DNA of 64,000 nucleotides from Paenibacillus sp. J45TS6 (GCF_018403285.1 NZ_BOSJ01000003.1:124001-188000); one strand, 5' to 3'; counted from the stretch's first letter, positions 46,618 to 55,299 are shown. Notes: generated by a model from the letters alone, not told the origin. Translations and numbers: made by a program.

Positions 46618-46665
46618 AAGCCAGCACGCATTCCTTAGATAAGGTTTGCGTGCCGGCTTTTTTTA
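46618..46665. terminator. Bidirectional terminator after treR
   Basis: AAGCCAGCACGCA (46618-46630) pairs with TGCGTGCCGGCTT (46647-46659) with one mismatch. Ts follow on both strands. It separates treR from the converging small membrane gene. Confidence 0.88.
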
Positions 46666-46677
46666 AAGTTTGAGAAC

Positions 46678-46959
46678 CTACTTAGACTTTTTTTTTGAGT
46701 ATTTTTTCAGTATTAAATTCATTAATAACGCTGAAATTGAAGGAATGAGCAGATGAACTCCAATTGCAGAAATCAGAAGCCCATTCCATGCTCCCACTAT
46801 GAGTCCAGAAACAACGATAACAATCGAAATAACGAAAATTCTACCGAACACCGTTTTGTTCCTGTCTTTCTTCGTGTTCCTTGTGATATCCATACGGTGG
46901 AATAAAAATGACAAAAGGATTGAGCATGCGACTAGAAGCAAAATGAATTCAATTTCCAA
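46678..46959 (-). CDS. Small membrane protein, candidate TreR target
   Basis: This is a 93-residue protein with a hydrophobic N-terminus (residues 4-20), a basic loop (RNTKKDRNK), two further hydrophobic stretches (about 39-58 and 60-84) and a Lys-rich tail. I do not recognise a family. The TTG start has GGGAGTGG a few nt upstream. Its promoter carries a TreR-type operator core, which would tie it to trehalose use. Confidence 0.6.
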   Translation of the reverse strand: MEIEFILLLVACSILLSFLFHRMDITRNTKKDRNKTVFGRIFVISIVIVVSGLIVGAWNGLLISAIGVHLLIPSISALLMNLILKKYSKKKSK

Positions 46960-47009
46960 TAAGCCACTCCCGTTCTATTTGATTATAAATAGTAATCGAA
47001 GGTGGTACC

Positions 47010-47039
47010 ATTTTAGAATGTATATACATAAGAGGTCAA
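47010..47039 (-). promoter_or_regulatory. Minus-strand promoter with a TreR-type operator in its spacer
   Basis: On the minus strand, TTGACC (47039-47034) and TAAAAT (47015-47010) are 18 nt apart. The spacer contains ATGTATATACAT, whose core TGTATATACA (47019-47028) is identical to both operators of the tre promoter and in the same spacer position as the first one. It would drive the small membrane protein gene. Confidence 0.6.
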
Positions 47040-47056
47040 GGATACATTTACAAACA

Positions 47057-47065
47057 TGCTATAAT
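47057..47065 (+). promoter_or_regulatory. Extended -10 promoter of the kinase gene
   Basis: TGCTATAAT has an extended TGn element and a perfect TATAAT at 47060-47065. No good -35 hexamer is present, as is usual for this promoter type. Confidence 0.5.
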
Positions 47066-47119
47066 GATGGATAGGAAATTCTCTTTAAGAGAACCAGTTT
47101 ACCTTGAGGAGGTTAGTTG

Positions 47120-47971
47120 TTGCGTCTTTATTCAACCATTCATTCTTTCATCTCTGCTTGGCGTGACGATCCTCGTGAGAAAGGAGTCTGCTTAGGACAA
47201 CGTTACGAAGTGCAAGAGGTTCTTGGTGAAGGAAGTTACGGGATTACATATAAGTGTCTAGATGGTACGACAGGTAAAGAAGTAGCCGTGAAACAAGCAA
47301 GACCTAGCAAAGGTGATTACGCAGTGAAACTTCTCAATCAGGAAGCGGAGATCATTAGTGCCCTTCAGCATCCGGATATTCCCGCTTTTATCGATTTGTT
47401 TCAAGAGAAGGGAAGAAGTTATCTTGTCATGTCCTACATGGAAGGGGATACGCTGGAAGATCTGATCTTTGGACAGGGAATAAAGTATGATGAAAAACAA
47501 ACGATTCTCATCACACTTCAGCTGCTTCATCTCATCGAATACGTTCATAATCAAGGTTACGTCCATCTTGATCTGCGAATTCCTAATGTGCTTTTTCATG
47601 ATGGAAGATTAACGCTGATTGATTTTGGTCTGGCACGTAAAATAGGAGCAGCTCCATTGCTGCCTAAATCTTCTTTTTTTATGAAGCTTTCCGCTCAGAG
47701 TAGAAGCAATACTGGAAAGGTAGCGAGCGAACAAGCAGATCTGTATGATATCGGTCACTTTATGTTATTTATGCTGTATTCCACGTATGAGGTGCCGGTG
47801 AGGGAAACGGAGTTGAATCTTCATACTTCTCATACGGAGCAGAGCTGGCAGGAGGAACTTCGTCTTAGTGCAGAGCTGAAACTTATTATTGAGCGGCTTC
47901 TTGGGATTAAGCAGCCGTTTCATTGTTCTGATGAACTGAAAACAGCGTTAACAGCTATAATTTCCACATAA
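47120..47971 (+). CDS. Soluble Hanks-type Ser/Thr protein kinase
   Basis: This is a 283-residue kinase without a transmembrane segment or PASTA repeats. Motifs: glycine loop GEGSYG (36-41), Lys58 (AVKQA), alpha-C Glu75, catalytic loop HLDLRIPN with Asp151 (HLD in place of HRD, RIPN in place of KPEN) and DFG at 168-170. All residues for ATP binding and transfer are there, so it is probably active. TTG 47120 is 7 nt from GAGGAGG; TTG 47117 is 4 nt from it. A small Arg/Lys/Ser/Tyr-rich gene converges on it. Confidence 0.85.
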   Translation: MRLYSTIHSFISAWRDDPREKGVCLGQRYEVQEVLGEGSYGITYKCLDGTTGKEVAVKQARPSKGDYAVKLLNQEAEIISALQHPDIPAFIDLFQEKGRSYLVMSYMEGDTLEDLIFGQGIKYDEKQTILITLQLLHLIEYVHNQGYVHLDLRIPNVLFHDGRLTLIDFGLARKIGAAPLLPKSSFFMKLSAQSRSNTGKVASEQADLYDIGHFMLFMLYSTYEVPVRETELNLHTSHTEQSWQEELRLSAELKLIIERLLGIKQPFHCSDELKTALTAIIST

Positions 47972-47995
47972 AAAAATCCCTCTAATACAGAGGGA
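47971..47995. terminator. Terminator between kinase and the basic-protein gene
   Basis: TCCCTCT (47977-47983) pairs with AGAGGGA (47989-47995). On the minus strand the stem is followed by six Ts (47976-47971), ending the minus-strand gene. On the plus strand ATTTTT lies a few bases further on. Confidence 0.75.
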
Positions 47996-48004
47996 GTATG
48001 ATTT

Positions 48005-48214
48005 TTAGCTTGAACTGTATTTTCTACTCTTATAATAACCATGTCCTTGTTTTCCATGTTTGTATTTATGATCGGAGGAAGATCCGCGGTATCTAGGTGC
48101 GCGGTGAGAGCTACTGTACCGTCTAGAATATTTCTTTGCTGAGCTGCTATAGTACCTTTTCCCTTTACTGCGGTCAGTAGATCGAAGAAATTTGTCAATA
48201 AGCTTCCTTAACAT
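48005..48214 (-). CDS. Small Ser/Arg/Lys/Tyr-rich basic protein
   Basis: This is a 69-residue, very basic, low-complexity protein. A short helix (MLRKLIDKFLR) is followed by SKGKRYYSSSAKKYSRRYS-like sequence with many Ser and Tyr, and no hydrophobic core. ATG 48214 has AAAGGG about 9 nt upstream on the minus strand, and a matching terminator follows, both supporting a real gene. It could bind nucleic acid or wall polymers, or be a phosphorylation substrate. No family is recognised. Confidence 0.6.
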   Translation of the reverse strand: MLRKLIDKFLRSTDRSKGKRYYSSSAKKYSRRYSSSHRAPRYRGSSSDHKYKHGKQGHGYYKSRKYSSS

Positions 48215-48349
48215 ATATGAGCACCCTTTCGTTACCACTTTTTAATCATTACCCAATCTATACGCTGAAAAAAACGATAGCGTTTCATATTTTATTATGA
48301 CCCTTACTTTTCCCATTCTTAGGTTTTTCATCTGGAGGTTTATACAGTT

Positions 48350-49276
48350 ATGAATTTGTTCTTTTCCATCCTGCTTAATAACGTTATCCCTCTATTTTTA
48401 GTCATGACGATTGGATTCATTGTCCAGCGAACCAGAGGACTCGATATCAAGACACTATCGAATATCAATTTCTATATTTTATCACCTGCCGTTGTTTTTA
48501 ATCTCCTATACTCAACGGATATTTCGATGTCATTGTTTGGACAAGTGATGGGCTTTTTTATTCTGTTTATGCTCATGCAATATATCCTTTGTTCTCTTGT
48601 TATTAAACTCCTCAGACTCGAAGGCGGTATGCCGGCGGCGATGAGGAACAGCGTATTGTTTGCCAATAGTGCTAACTATGGACTCCCTATTAATGAGCTT
48701 GCTTTTTCGGGTAATCCTTTAACACTCGGAGTTCAGGTGATTATCCTGATGCTGCAGTCGTTTTTACCCAATACCTATGGAATCTACAGCGTAAACGCAC
48801 ACCAGGTGAATAGAAAGAGAATCTGGCGAACCATTGCCGGCCAACCTGTTATTTATGCGATCCCACTCGCATTTTTACTCCGTTTACTCGGTGTTGAGCT
48901 CCCAAGTACGATTCAAATCCCTCTTAATTATTTGTATGCTGCCTTTATCGGGATGGCTCTTCTAACACTTGGTGTGCAGCTGGGAGCTATGAAATGGACG
49001 TTTGCGAAAAAGGGGAGTCTGAGCGTAGCCATCTCGGTCGCCATGAGACTTATTGGGGGACCGCTATTAGCGGCACTCACGGTGCTGCTTCTTGGAATTG
49101 ATGGGCTGGTAGCAAAAGCACTCATTGTTTCTTCTTGTGTTCCGACTTCACTTAGCAGTATGATTTTAGCTGTTCAGTTCAATAATGAACCAGAATTCTC
49201 ATCTCAGACGGTCTTTTTTTCCACACTTCTGAGTACGCTGACCGTAACAGGGACGATTGCGCTTTTAAACATCTAA
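48350..49276 (+). CDS. AEC family permease
   Basis: This is a 308-residue membrane protein with about ten helices. It belongs to the auxin-efflux-carrier (AEC/MleP) family, seen in VPLFLVMTIGFIVQR, the FANSANYGLPINELAFS stretch of the first half, and SSCVPTSLSSMILAVQFNNEP near the end (shown in part). Bacterial members move malate or other organic acids. TGGAGG precedes the ATG. No clear operon partner is visible. Confidence 0.88.
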   Translation: MNLFFSILLNNVIPLFLVMTIGFIVQRTRGLDIKTLSNINFYILSPAVVFNLLYSTDISMSLFGQVMGFFILFMLMQYILCSLVIKLLRLEGGMPAAMRNSVLFANSANYGLPINELAFSGNPLTLGVQVIILMLQSFLPNTYGIYSVNAHQVNRKRIWRTIAGQPVIYAIPLAFLLRLLGVELPSTIQIPLNYLYAAFIGMALLTLGVQLGAMKWTFAKKGSLSVAISVAMRLIGGPLLAALTVLLLGIDGLVAKALIVSSCVPTSLSSMILAVQFNNEPEFSSQTVFFSTLLSTLTVTGTIALLNI

Positions 49277-49426
49277 CAGAGCCTGAAAATAAGGACTTGA
49301 GGCATTTACCTAATTGATCCATACCATATATAATCGAAGGAAACCGCGAATACCCAGTACATCTGCTATGCTGTCAAGTCATTAGCCTTATCTTTATAGG
49401 ATAAAGATGGGAAGGAGTGAAGCGAG

Positions 49427-50284
49427 ATGCAAAAGATTGGGGTTATCGTTATCCATGGTCTCGGCCTCCAGAATAAGGAATTTGCATCTAAGTTCATACA
49501 AAAACTAGATCAAGCTTTTGCCGGTATGATGAATGTATCTTCTTCCAAACCTTATATTGATATTGAACCTGTGTACTGGGGAGATGTTTTCGGTGATCAT
49601 GAGGATCGGATTTATCGTGACTTGGTTATAAATAAAAAACTGCGATACAAAAAACTTAGACGATATTTACTGTATTATCTAGCCGATGCTGTTGCTTATC
49701 AACCTGTAGATACGAACGGACATAATTATGATGCGGTCCATCAATCCATAAGTAATGCACTCCACCGTTTATCCCAGCGTATAGGTAATACTGCCCCCCT
49801 TTTCGTTGTTTCCCATAGTTTAGGCACCGTGATTGCTAGTAATTTTTTCTATGATCTGCAGTTTATTTCAAGACACTCTCCAGGAGTTATTGATACCTCT
49901 TCTCCGCTGGAGCGGGGGGAAACATTGACTCATTTTTATTCACTCGGGACTACACTGCCTCTGTGGAGCCTTCGTTATCGTGACTTTAGTAAACCGATTC
50001 GGATTCCTGCATTAGAAGGAAAAGATTTATATCCTGGCCTTGAAGGAGAATGGGTTAACTTTTATGACAAAGACGATATATTAGGTTATCCTCTCCGTGA
50101 GATTGATCCCGCTTATGAGAGGGCTGTTAAAGCCGATGTGAGTATTAATGTCGGAAACTTACTGACTTCTTGGAATCCATTCTGTCACACGAGTTATATG
50201 AGAGATAAAAAAGTCGTGAATCACATTGCTGATCGGCTGGCAGTCGCCTATCGTTACATGAATACTGAGTTTCCTCAGCGGTAA
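49427..50284 (+). CDS. Alpha/beta-hydrolase (lipase-like)
   Basis: This is a 285-residue cytosolic hydrolase. The oxyanion motif is VIHGLGLQNKEF and the nucleophile elbow is VVSHSLGTVIASNFF, where the Ser is catalytic. The fold resembles GPI-inositol-deacylase/PGAP1-like serine hydrolases. The substrate is unknown. AAGGAG lies upstream of the ATG. It converges with the exporter gene at 50371 across a shared terminator. Confidence 0.75.
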   Translation: MQKIGVIVIHGLGLQNKEFASKFIQKLDQAFAGMMNVSSSKPYIDIEPVYWGDVFGDHEDRIYRDLVINKKLRYKKLRRYLLYYLADAVAYQPVDTNGHNYDAVHQSISNALHRLSQRIGNTAPLFVVSHSLGTVIASNFFYDLQFISRHSPGVIDTSSPLERGETLTHFYSLGTTLPLWSLRYRDFSKPIRIPALEGKDLYPGLEGEWVNFYDKDDILGYPLREIDPAYERAVKADVSINVGNLLTSWNPFCHTSYMRDKKVVNHIADRLAVAYRYMNTEFPQR

Positions 50285-50296
50285 ATGATAAAAGAA

Positions 50297-50350
50297 AAAG
50301 CAATGACAAGGCTTCTCGAAAGGTAGAAGTCCTGGCCATTGCTTTTTTTA
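50297..50350. terminator. Bidirectional terminator
   Basis: AAAGCAATG (50297-50305) pairs with CATTGCTTT (50337-50345), with further inner pairing (CTTCT/AGAAG). A or T runs flank both sides. Confidence 0.85.
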
Positions 50351-50370
50351 TGCTGGTGTTTTCGTTTATT

Positions 50371-51681
50371 TTACTCAGCCGCACCTTGGTTTAACGAAGC
50401 CTTATACGGCATCGATCTACGTTTATCACGTAACATAAGATAGAAGAAAGCAGAAGCGCTCACATAGAGGAGACCTGTAATCGTGAAAGTAATAGCATAT
50501 CCTTGATAGCTGCCAAAGGTAGTCACAAGATAAGATTGAACAGGGCCCATCGTAGCCCATCCGATCATAAAAGCGGTCTGCATGAGAGAATTGGCAATCC
50601 CTCTCCTTTTTTCAGACACGTGATCAATTAATAGAGAAGAAAAAATAGGATTTGCTGCATTCATTAAAGCTTGTCTAAACAGGAAACTAACAGACGCCAT
50701 AACAAGCGAATAGGTGTATCCGGTTAATAATAGAAACGGAAGAGAGAGAATTTGGAATATAACGACTGCTTTAACGGGTCCGACTTTGTTTGCGAGCGAA
50801 GGACCAATCATCATCGATACGATGGTCATGATTTGCCCAAGCGAGATCAGGATACTCATCAGACTAAGGCTGATACTGAATCTGTCGGTAAAGTAAAGGT
50901 TTAAATAAGGGACAACAAGACCTGAACCTGTTCCGATTAACAGTTGAGTAAAGAAAAACAGACGGATGAATTTCCAATCGGAAGCAGAAGATTTTTGATT
51001 ATGTATTTCTATTTTTGGTGCGGTGTCAAGATCAAGCTGTTTAGGAAGCAGGGCAGGCTGCTTATTATGTATAGCTGATTCTCTAACAAAAAATAACGGT
51101 AACGTGCCAAGAACAGTAGCCATTCCGCCAATAAGAAGTACATACTGCAAGCTTAATACACTGCTCATTCCTGCTGATTTCAGTACATCGGCGAGAATGC
51201 CTCCGCCAAGACTTCCGATGACTTGTGCTGCAAGTACAAGCGAGGCATGAATACTGAACAATCTTAGTCTGTTGTCTTTCGTTACATTGGCTGCAAGGAA
51301 AGGAATAGCTAGAACTTGAAAGAAGGAAGCAAATATACCAGAAGAAGCAGCAAGAAAGAGGATACTGGTATCACCTTCTACAAAAGAGCGTCCCATAAAC
51401 GTCATTCCACTAAACAACGCCCCCATAATGAGAATCGGTTTGCGGCTCATCTTGTCTCCCATCAGCCCGATGGGAATAAATAGGAGTGCAGTAGCAATAG
51501 ACTGAATACTAATGACCCTGCCGTTCATCGAGACATCAAACCCGAGATCTTGAATGTACAAATTATAGAGAACGGAAAACATCCCACCACCCATCTGATA
51601 AAGTATATTAGCAAGAAAAAAAAGCTGGATATTACGAGGCCAGCTTGTAATCTCTGCTTTGATATTGCGCCAAAGTGTCAT
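50371..51681 (-). CDS. MFS transporter
   Basis: This is a 436-residue, 12-helix major facilitator protein. The MFS loop-2/3 motif appears as GLMGDKMSRKPILIMG. ATG 51681 is chosen because AGGAGG lies 7 nt before it on the minus strand; the frame extends 17 codons upstream without a binding site. The substrate is unknown. It is divergent from the S66 peptidase gene with only 72 bp between the two starts, so their promoters overlap. Confidence 0.88.
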   Translation of the reverse strand: MTLWRNIKAEITSWPRNIQLFFLANILYQMGGGMFSVLYNLYIQDLGFDVSMNGRVISIQSIATALLFIPIGLMGDKMSRKPILIMGALFSGMTFMGRSFVEGDTSILFLAASSGIFASFFQVLAIPFLAANVTKDNRLRLFSIHASLVLAAQVIGSLGGGILADVLKSAGMSSVLSLQYVLLIGGMATVLGTLPLFFVRESAIHNKQPALLPKQLDLDTAPKIEIHNQKSSASDWKFIRLFFFTQLLIGTGSGLVVPYLNLYFTDRFSISLSLMSILISLGQIMTIVSMMIGPSLANKVGPVKAVVIFQILSLPFLLLTGYTYSLVMASVSFLFRQALMNAANPIFSSLLIDHVSEKRRGIANSLMQTAFMIGWATMGPVQSYLVTTFGSYQGYAITFTITGLLYVSASAFFYLMLRDKRRSMPYKASLNQGAAE

Positions 51682-51753
51682 GTAGAAGCCTCCTGTCTTT
51701 TCTATTAAGAACTGGAAAAGAAGGAAAGTCAAGGTTATGAGAGGATGAGGAAT

Positions 51754-52680
51754 ATGGATATCGTCTATCCAGCGAAACTTAGTCCTGGAGATCTGATAGG
51801 AATTACCGCACTAGCCAGTTATGCAGATCCAGTAGAAATGGTAAGGAGCACAACATATTTTACTCAAATGGGTCTAAGAGTGGAGATCGGTCAAAGCATA
51901 TTTCGTGAGTATGGTTACTTAGCAGGAACGGATGAAGAAAGGGCCAAGGAATTAAACGATATGTTTCAGAATCCGGAGATTAAGGCCATTATTTGTGCGC
52001 GCGGGGGATACGGAACAGCTCGAATTGCGGATTTGCTTGATTATGATTGTATTAAGCACAACCCGAAAATTTTCTGGGGATTCAGTGACATTACTTTTTT
52101 ACATCAGGCGATATATAAGAATACGGGGCTCATTACTTTTCATGGTCCGATGCTGTCATCCTTAAATGATCGTTCGCTTCATCCTCTTACCCTAGCGGGA
52201 TATCAACAATTGTTCACACCCACGGCGATAGAGTATACCGAAGAGATCTCTACACTGACTTCGATTGTGGAGGGGACAGCAAGCGGAGCTGTTGTTGGCG
52301 GGAACTTGTCGCTCATCGTATCGAGTCTCAGTACACCTTATGAAATTGATACTCGAAATAAACTGCTTCTCATTGAAGAGATTTGTGAGGAACCCTACCG
52401 AATAGACCGAATGCTGAGGCAATTACTGCAAGCTGGAAAACTGACGGAGGCTTCAGGCATCATTGTGGGGAATTTTCATGAGTGTGTGCCGAATAAGAAT
52501 AAATCATCCTTTACTTGTGAGGAAGTTATTATCGAGTACTTAAAAAAAGCAGATCGTCCTGCGATGGCAGGTTTTGATATAGGACATTGTTCTCCAAACA
52601 TTGCAATTCCACTGGGTCTGGAAGCAGAACTTTCTACAGCAAAGAAATCGCTTATATGGAAGAAACCAGCTGTTATTTGA
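51754..52680 (+). CDS. S66 peptidase (LD-carboxypeptidase/MccF-like)
   Basis: This is a 308-residue serine peptidase. The nucleophile-type motif is FWGFSDITFL (Ser), the acidic residue is in LLIEEICEEPYRID, and a His follows in the C-terminal part (DIGHCSPN). The family includes LdcA, which trims the LD bond of recycled wall peptides, and MccF, which destroys microcin C. ATG 51754 is 9 nt after GAGAGG. Its divergent exporter neighbour keeps the self-immunity alternative open. Confidence 0.85.
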   Translation: MDIVYPAKLSPGDLIGITALASYADPVEMVRSTTYFTQMGLRVEIGQSIFREYGYLAGTDEERAKELNDMFQNPEIKAIICARGGYGTARIADLLDYDCIKHNPKIFWGFSDITFLHQAIYKNTGLITFHGPMLSSLNDRSLHPLTLAGYQQLFTPTAIEYTEEISTLTSIVEGTASGAVVGGNLSLIVSSLSTPYEIDTRNKLLLIEEICEEPYRIDRMLRQLLQAGKLTEASGIIVGNFHECVPNKNKSSFTCEEVIIEYLKKADRPAMAGFDIGHCSPNIAIPLGLEAELSTAKKSLIWKKPAVI

Positions 52681-52808
52681 TCATATCTGGGCTTTTTTGC
52701 TCATGAAGAAGGAAAAAGAAGTGTCCATAGCGTAGCTATTATAGATAAATAGTGTGAAGTCAATTAGAGGTTCCATCTAGATCTGTACGCCAAGAGGGGG
52801 AGAGTAGT

Positions 52809-53891
52809 TTGAAAGATCAATTTGCAAATGAGGTTAGGTTAATGAAGCCCTATGAACTGGAGCAGTTTGTAGGGTTTGTATTGCAGGCGTGTAAAACAGA
52901 GCAAGAAGAAGATGGAACTCACCGTACGATGCTTGCTGAGAAAATTACAAATGAGTGGAATGATACGCTTGTGAAATCGCAGATTCATTCTTTTTCGGAA
53001 GAAGGGGCTCCAAAGTATATTCATATTGCTCCGAGCTCATCAGCTGAAGGTCTGCTCAAAGTTTCTTTATCAAAATCAGGGGTGCCACGGAATTATGTGG
53101 TGTTTAGTATAGAGGATAATCTTTCTATTGGACCTCTCTCGGATCTCATGGGACGTCAAGAGGAAATGGAAAGAATGAGGTGGCTAACAAACGAGCTGGG
53201 TCACGAGTATTTTCTTTTCCATCGCCATAATTATATTTCTTCCATTCAGCCTGTTTTGGAGCAAATTCCTGCTGATAAAGTAATTACAATCTGGATTGGA
53301 AATACGGCTCATGAACAGATTTTTCTAAGACTTATGCTCTATATCCTGCGAGACGTGCAGGCAGAAGTAAGAGTAATCAATGCGGTAGATTCGTTTCACA
53401 TGTTAGAGAGTAAAGGTGCGAAGGGAAAGAGTTCTGCAGAAGGAGAAGAAGAACTGCCGCTCGTGGCATTCGGACAGATGGACTCCACTAAAGTAGTGCC
53501 ACTGATCCTTCATGAGAGCCCTTATTTGCTATCAGATAAAGAGAAAAAAGAATATGCTAGAGAATGGCTTCAGCTTTCAAGAAGAGAAGAGAAACTTCGG
53601 ATTTGGCGGCAGGGCGAATTTCAGTTTCTGCCGATCGATGCTTATGATGAACGAATCATGAGCGTAATTAATGAGATTTATAACAATATAGATACCATCG
53701 ATGAAGACCACAAGAAAGGGACCTATGTCCAAGCAGGATATTTTGCAGGAATGTTGATGAATCATTATCCTGAACTAATGAATGCTATGTTCTTTGAATA
53801 CCGAATCCGAGAACTCATTGGTAAGAGAAAACTTGATTTTATAGGAGCGCCTACTGCTCTCTATCGCTTTTATATCAAACCGACAAAATGA
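52809..53891 (+). CDS. DUF1835 domain protein (first copy)
   Basis: This is a 360-residue cytosolic protein. After an N-terminal extension of about 80 residues the DUF1835-type core begins (YIHIAPSSSAEGLLKVSLSK and VFSIEDNLSIGPLSD), with WIGNTAHEQIFLRLMLYILRD in the middle and a C-terminal helical part related to DUF3658. The start is TTG, preceded by a G-rich binding site. The next gene is a shorter relative, so a tandem duplication is likely. The function is unknown. Confidence 0.72.
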   Translation: MKDQFANEVRLMKPYELEQFVGFVLQACKTEQEEDGTHRTMLAEKITNEWNDTLVKSQIHSFSEEGAPKYIHIAPSSSAEGLLKVSLSKSGVPRNYVVFSIEDNLSIGPLSDLMGRQEEMERMRWLTNELGHEYFLFHRHNYISSIQPVLEQIPADKVITIWIGNTAHEQIFLRLMLYILRDVQAEVRVINAVDSFHMLESKGAKGKSSAEGEEELPLVAFGQMDSTKVVPLILHESPYLLSDKEKKEYAREWLQLSRREEKLRIWRQGEFQFLPIDAYDERIMSVINEIYNNIDTIDEDHKKGTYVQAGYFAGMLMNHYPELMNAMFFEYRIRELIGKRKLDFIGAPTALYRFYIKPTK

Positions 53892-53914
53892 AATGAAAAA
53901 GAGGTGGACAGCCC

Positions 53915-54769
53915 TTGACCAATCAGCATGTACATATCATGTTCGGGATGGAAGAACAAGGAATTTTGAAAGCGGCTCTTCACAAGGCAGAGATAAGGCA
54001 TAACCACAAAGTGATTTCATTTAATGACTGGTTTGCTTACGGACCGCTAAAGCAGCTTCATCTTGAAGAAGGAGAGAAGACACGGACTCGCTGGCTATCC
54101 GCTCGGTTGTCTAATTATGAGCCATTGTATACCTATAATCCAGATCATCAAACGGGAAGAGTAGTAGAGACGATTCAATCATTGTCAGAGGAGACGAATG
54201 TAACCCTATGGCATGGGAATCATGCACACGATCAAATCGGTGTTAGGTTTGTACTATCGCTCCTTAGAGATCGGAAGATGAATATGAAGCTTGTGAATCC
54301 GATCCAGAAGAGATCAAACATTGTAGGTAATGTTCAAATGAATCCCGTAAATTTGTCGCAACTGAAAGCTTCTGATTATATTCCGTTTCTACATAAAATG
54401 GATGAGTTCAATTTACTTACACAAGAAGAAATAGATGCTTTTGTATTAGACTGGGAGCAGATTTCAAACGATCCTGCTCTTTTTCGGATATGGGAGAATG
54501 ACCATGTAAAATTATGTTCAGAAGATGCACTGGATCAAGATCTGCGGAATGTAATCATAGAACAGTCTTCTTTGTATCCAGATCAGTATGTACCTGCTTC
54601 TAAAGTAGTAAGTGAAGTAGTAAGGAAAAGAGAAGGTTACTCTCTTCGCAAAGATTTTTTAGAGTATCGCCTGCGTTCACTTATTCAAGAGAAACAGCTT
54701 CTTTTTAAAGGAGCACCAGGACAACTCCATCGGTATCGTGTGAAATGGGAAATGGAGGAAGTGATATAA
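53915..54769 (+). CDS. DUF1835 domain protein (second copy)
   Basis: This is a 284-residue protein with the DUF1835 core at its very start (HIMFGMEEQGILKAALHKAE, FNDWFAYGPLKQLHLEEG) and WHGNHAHDQIGVRFVLSLLRD in the middle. It lacks the N-terminal extension of the preceding copy; the two align along the rest, including the C-terminal EYRLRSLI / EYRIRELI ending. The TTG start is 23 nt after the previous stop. Confidence 0.75.
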   Translation: MTNQHVHIMFGMEEQGILKAALHKAEIRHNHKVISFNDWFAYGPLKQLHLEEGEKTRTRWLSARLSNYEPLYTYNPDHQTGRVVETIQSLSEETNVTLWHGNHAHDQIGVRFVLSLLRDRKMNMKLVNPIQKRSNIVGNVQMNPVNLSQLKASDYIPFLHKMDEFNLLTQEEIDAFVLDWEQISNDPALFRIWENDHVKLCSEDALDQDLRNVIIEQSSLYPDQYVPASKVVSEVVRKREGYSLRKDFLEYRLRSLIQEKQLLFKGAPGQLHRYRVKWEMEEVI

Positions 54770-54828
54770 AGATCACATTTGCATACACTTGTATTGGTAA
54801 GCTTCATTTAATGAGGTGGTGATGCATA

Positions 54829-55086
54829 ATGGAATGTAGGACAGGCTGTGGTGCATGTTGTATTGTGATCTCCATTACCTCTCCAATTCCCGGAATGCCA
54901 GATGGTAAACCAGCAGGTGTGAGGTGTATCCAACTTACGGATGACCATCATTGCAAACTCTATGGACATCCAGACAGACCGAAGGTCTGCGGTAATCTGC
55001 AGCCTGAACGGGACATGTGCGGCACTCGTGATGAAGATGCATTTCGAACATTGGCAGAGTGGGAACGGATGACTTCTCCTCATTGA
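54829..55086 (+). CDS. YkgJ-like cysteine-cluster protein
   Basis: This is an 85-residue protein with the pattern CRTGCGACC near the start, then RCIQL, CKLYGHPDRPKVC and a final MC. It is the zinc/iron-chelating YkgJ (CxxCxxCC) family. The function is not established. GAGGTGGTGA lies upstream of the ATG. Confidence 0.8.
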   Translation: MECRTGCGACCIVISITSPIPGMPDGKPAGVRCIQLTDDHHCKLYGHPDRPKVCGNLQPERDMCGTRDEDAFRTLAEWERMTSPH

Positions 55087-55129
55087 CGTAAATGGGAGTC
55101 GGGTCTTACCTATATAAAATGAATGAAAA

Positions 55130-55168
55130 GCGCTGGATGCCGTTAGGCTGATTCAGTGTTTTTTTTTG
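55130..55168 (+). terminator. Terminator after the cysteine-cluster gene
   Basis: GCGCTGGA (55130-55137) pairs, with several G-U, to TTCAGTGT (55152-55159). An inner GCC/GGC pairing lies between, and nine Ts follow. Confidence 0.6.
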
Positions 55169-55241
55169 TAATGCAGAAAAGATAAAATAAACAATTCTCA
55201 CATCATGAACCATCGTTTGTTTATTTACATATATATTATAT

Positions 55242-55268
55242 ATCTGTTATACTACAAATATAACAGAT
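55242..55268 (+). promoter_or_regulatory. Operator over the GntR-gene promoter
   Basis: ATCTGTTATA (55242-55251) and TATAACAGAT (55259-55268) are perfect inverted repeats around a 7-nt centre. The left arm covers the extended -10 TGTTATACT (TATACT at 55248-55253). The layout points to self-repression by the downstream GntR-type protein. Confidence 0.75.
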
Positions 55269-55299
55269 GCATAAAGAGAAGTGGGGGTGCAAACCGTTC

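Noticed and set aside
46997-47012. GGTGGTACC, which recalls the T-box sequence that pairs with tRNA
   Set aside because: The flanking AGGGTGGnACCGCG context is missing, there is no terminator or stem I, and the following gene is a kinase, not an amino-acid gene.
47920-48198. A 92-codon minus-strand frame overlapping the basic-protein gene
   Set aside because: It runs through the terminator at 47971-47995 and into the 3' end of the kinase gene, and has no good ribosome binding site.
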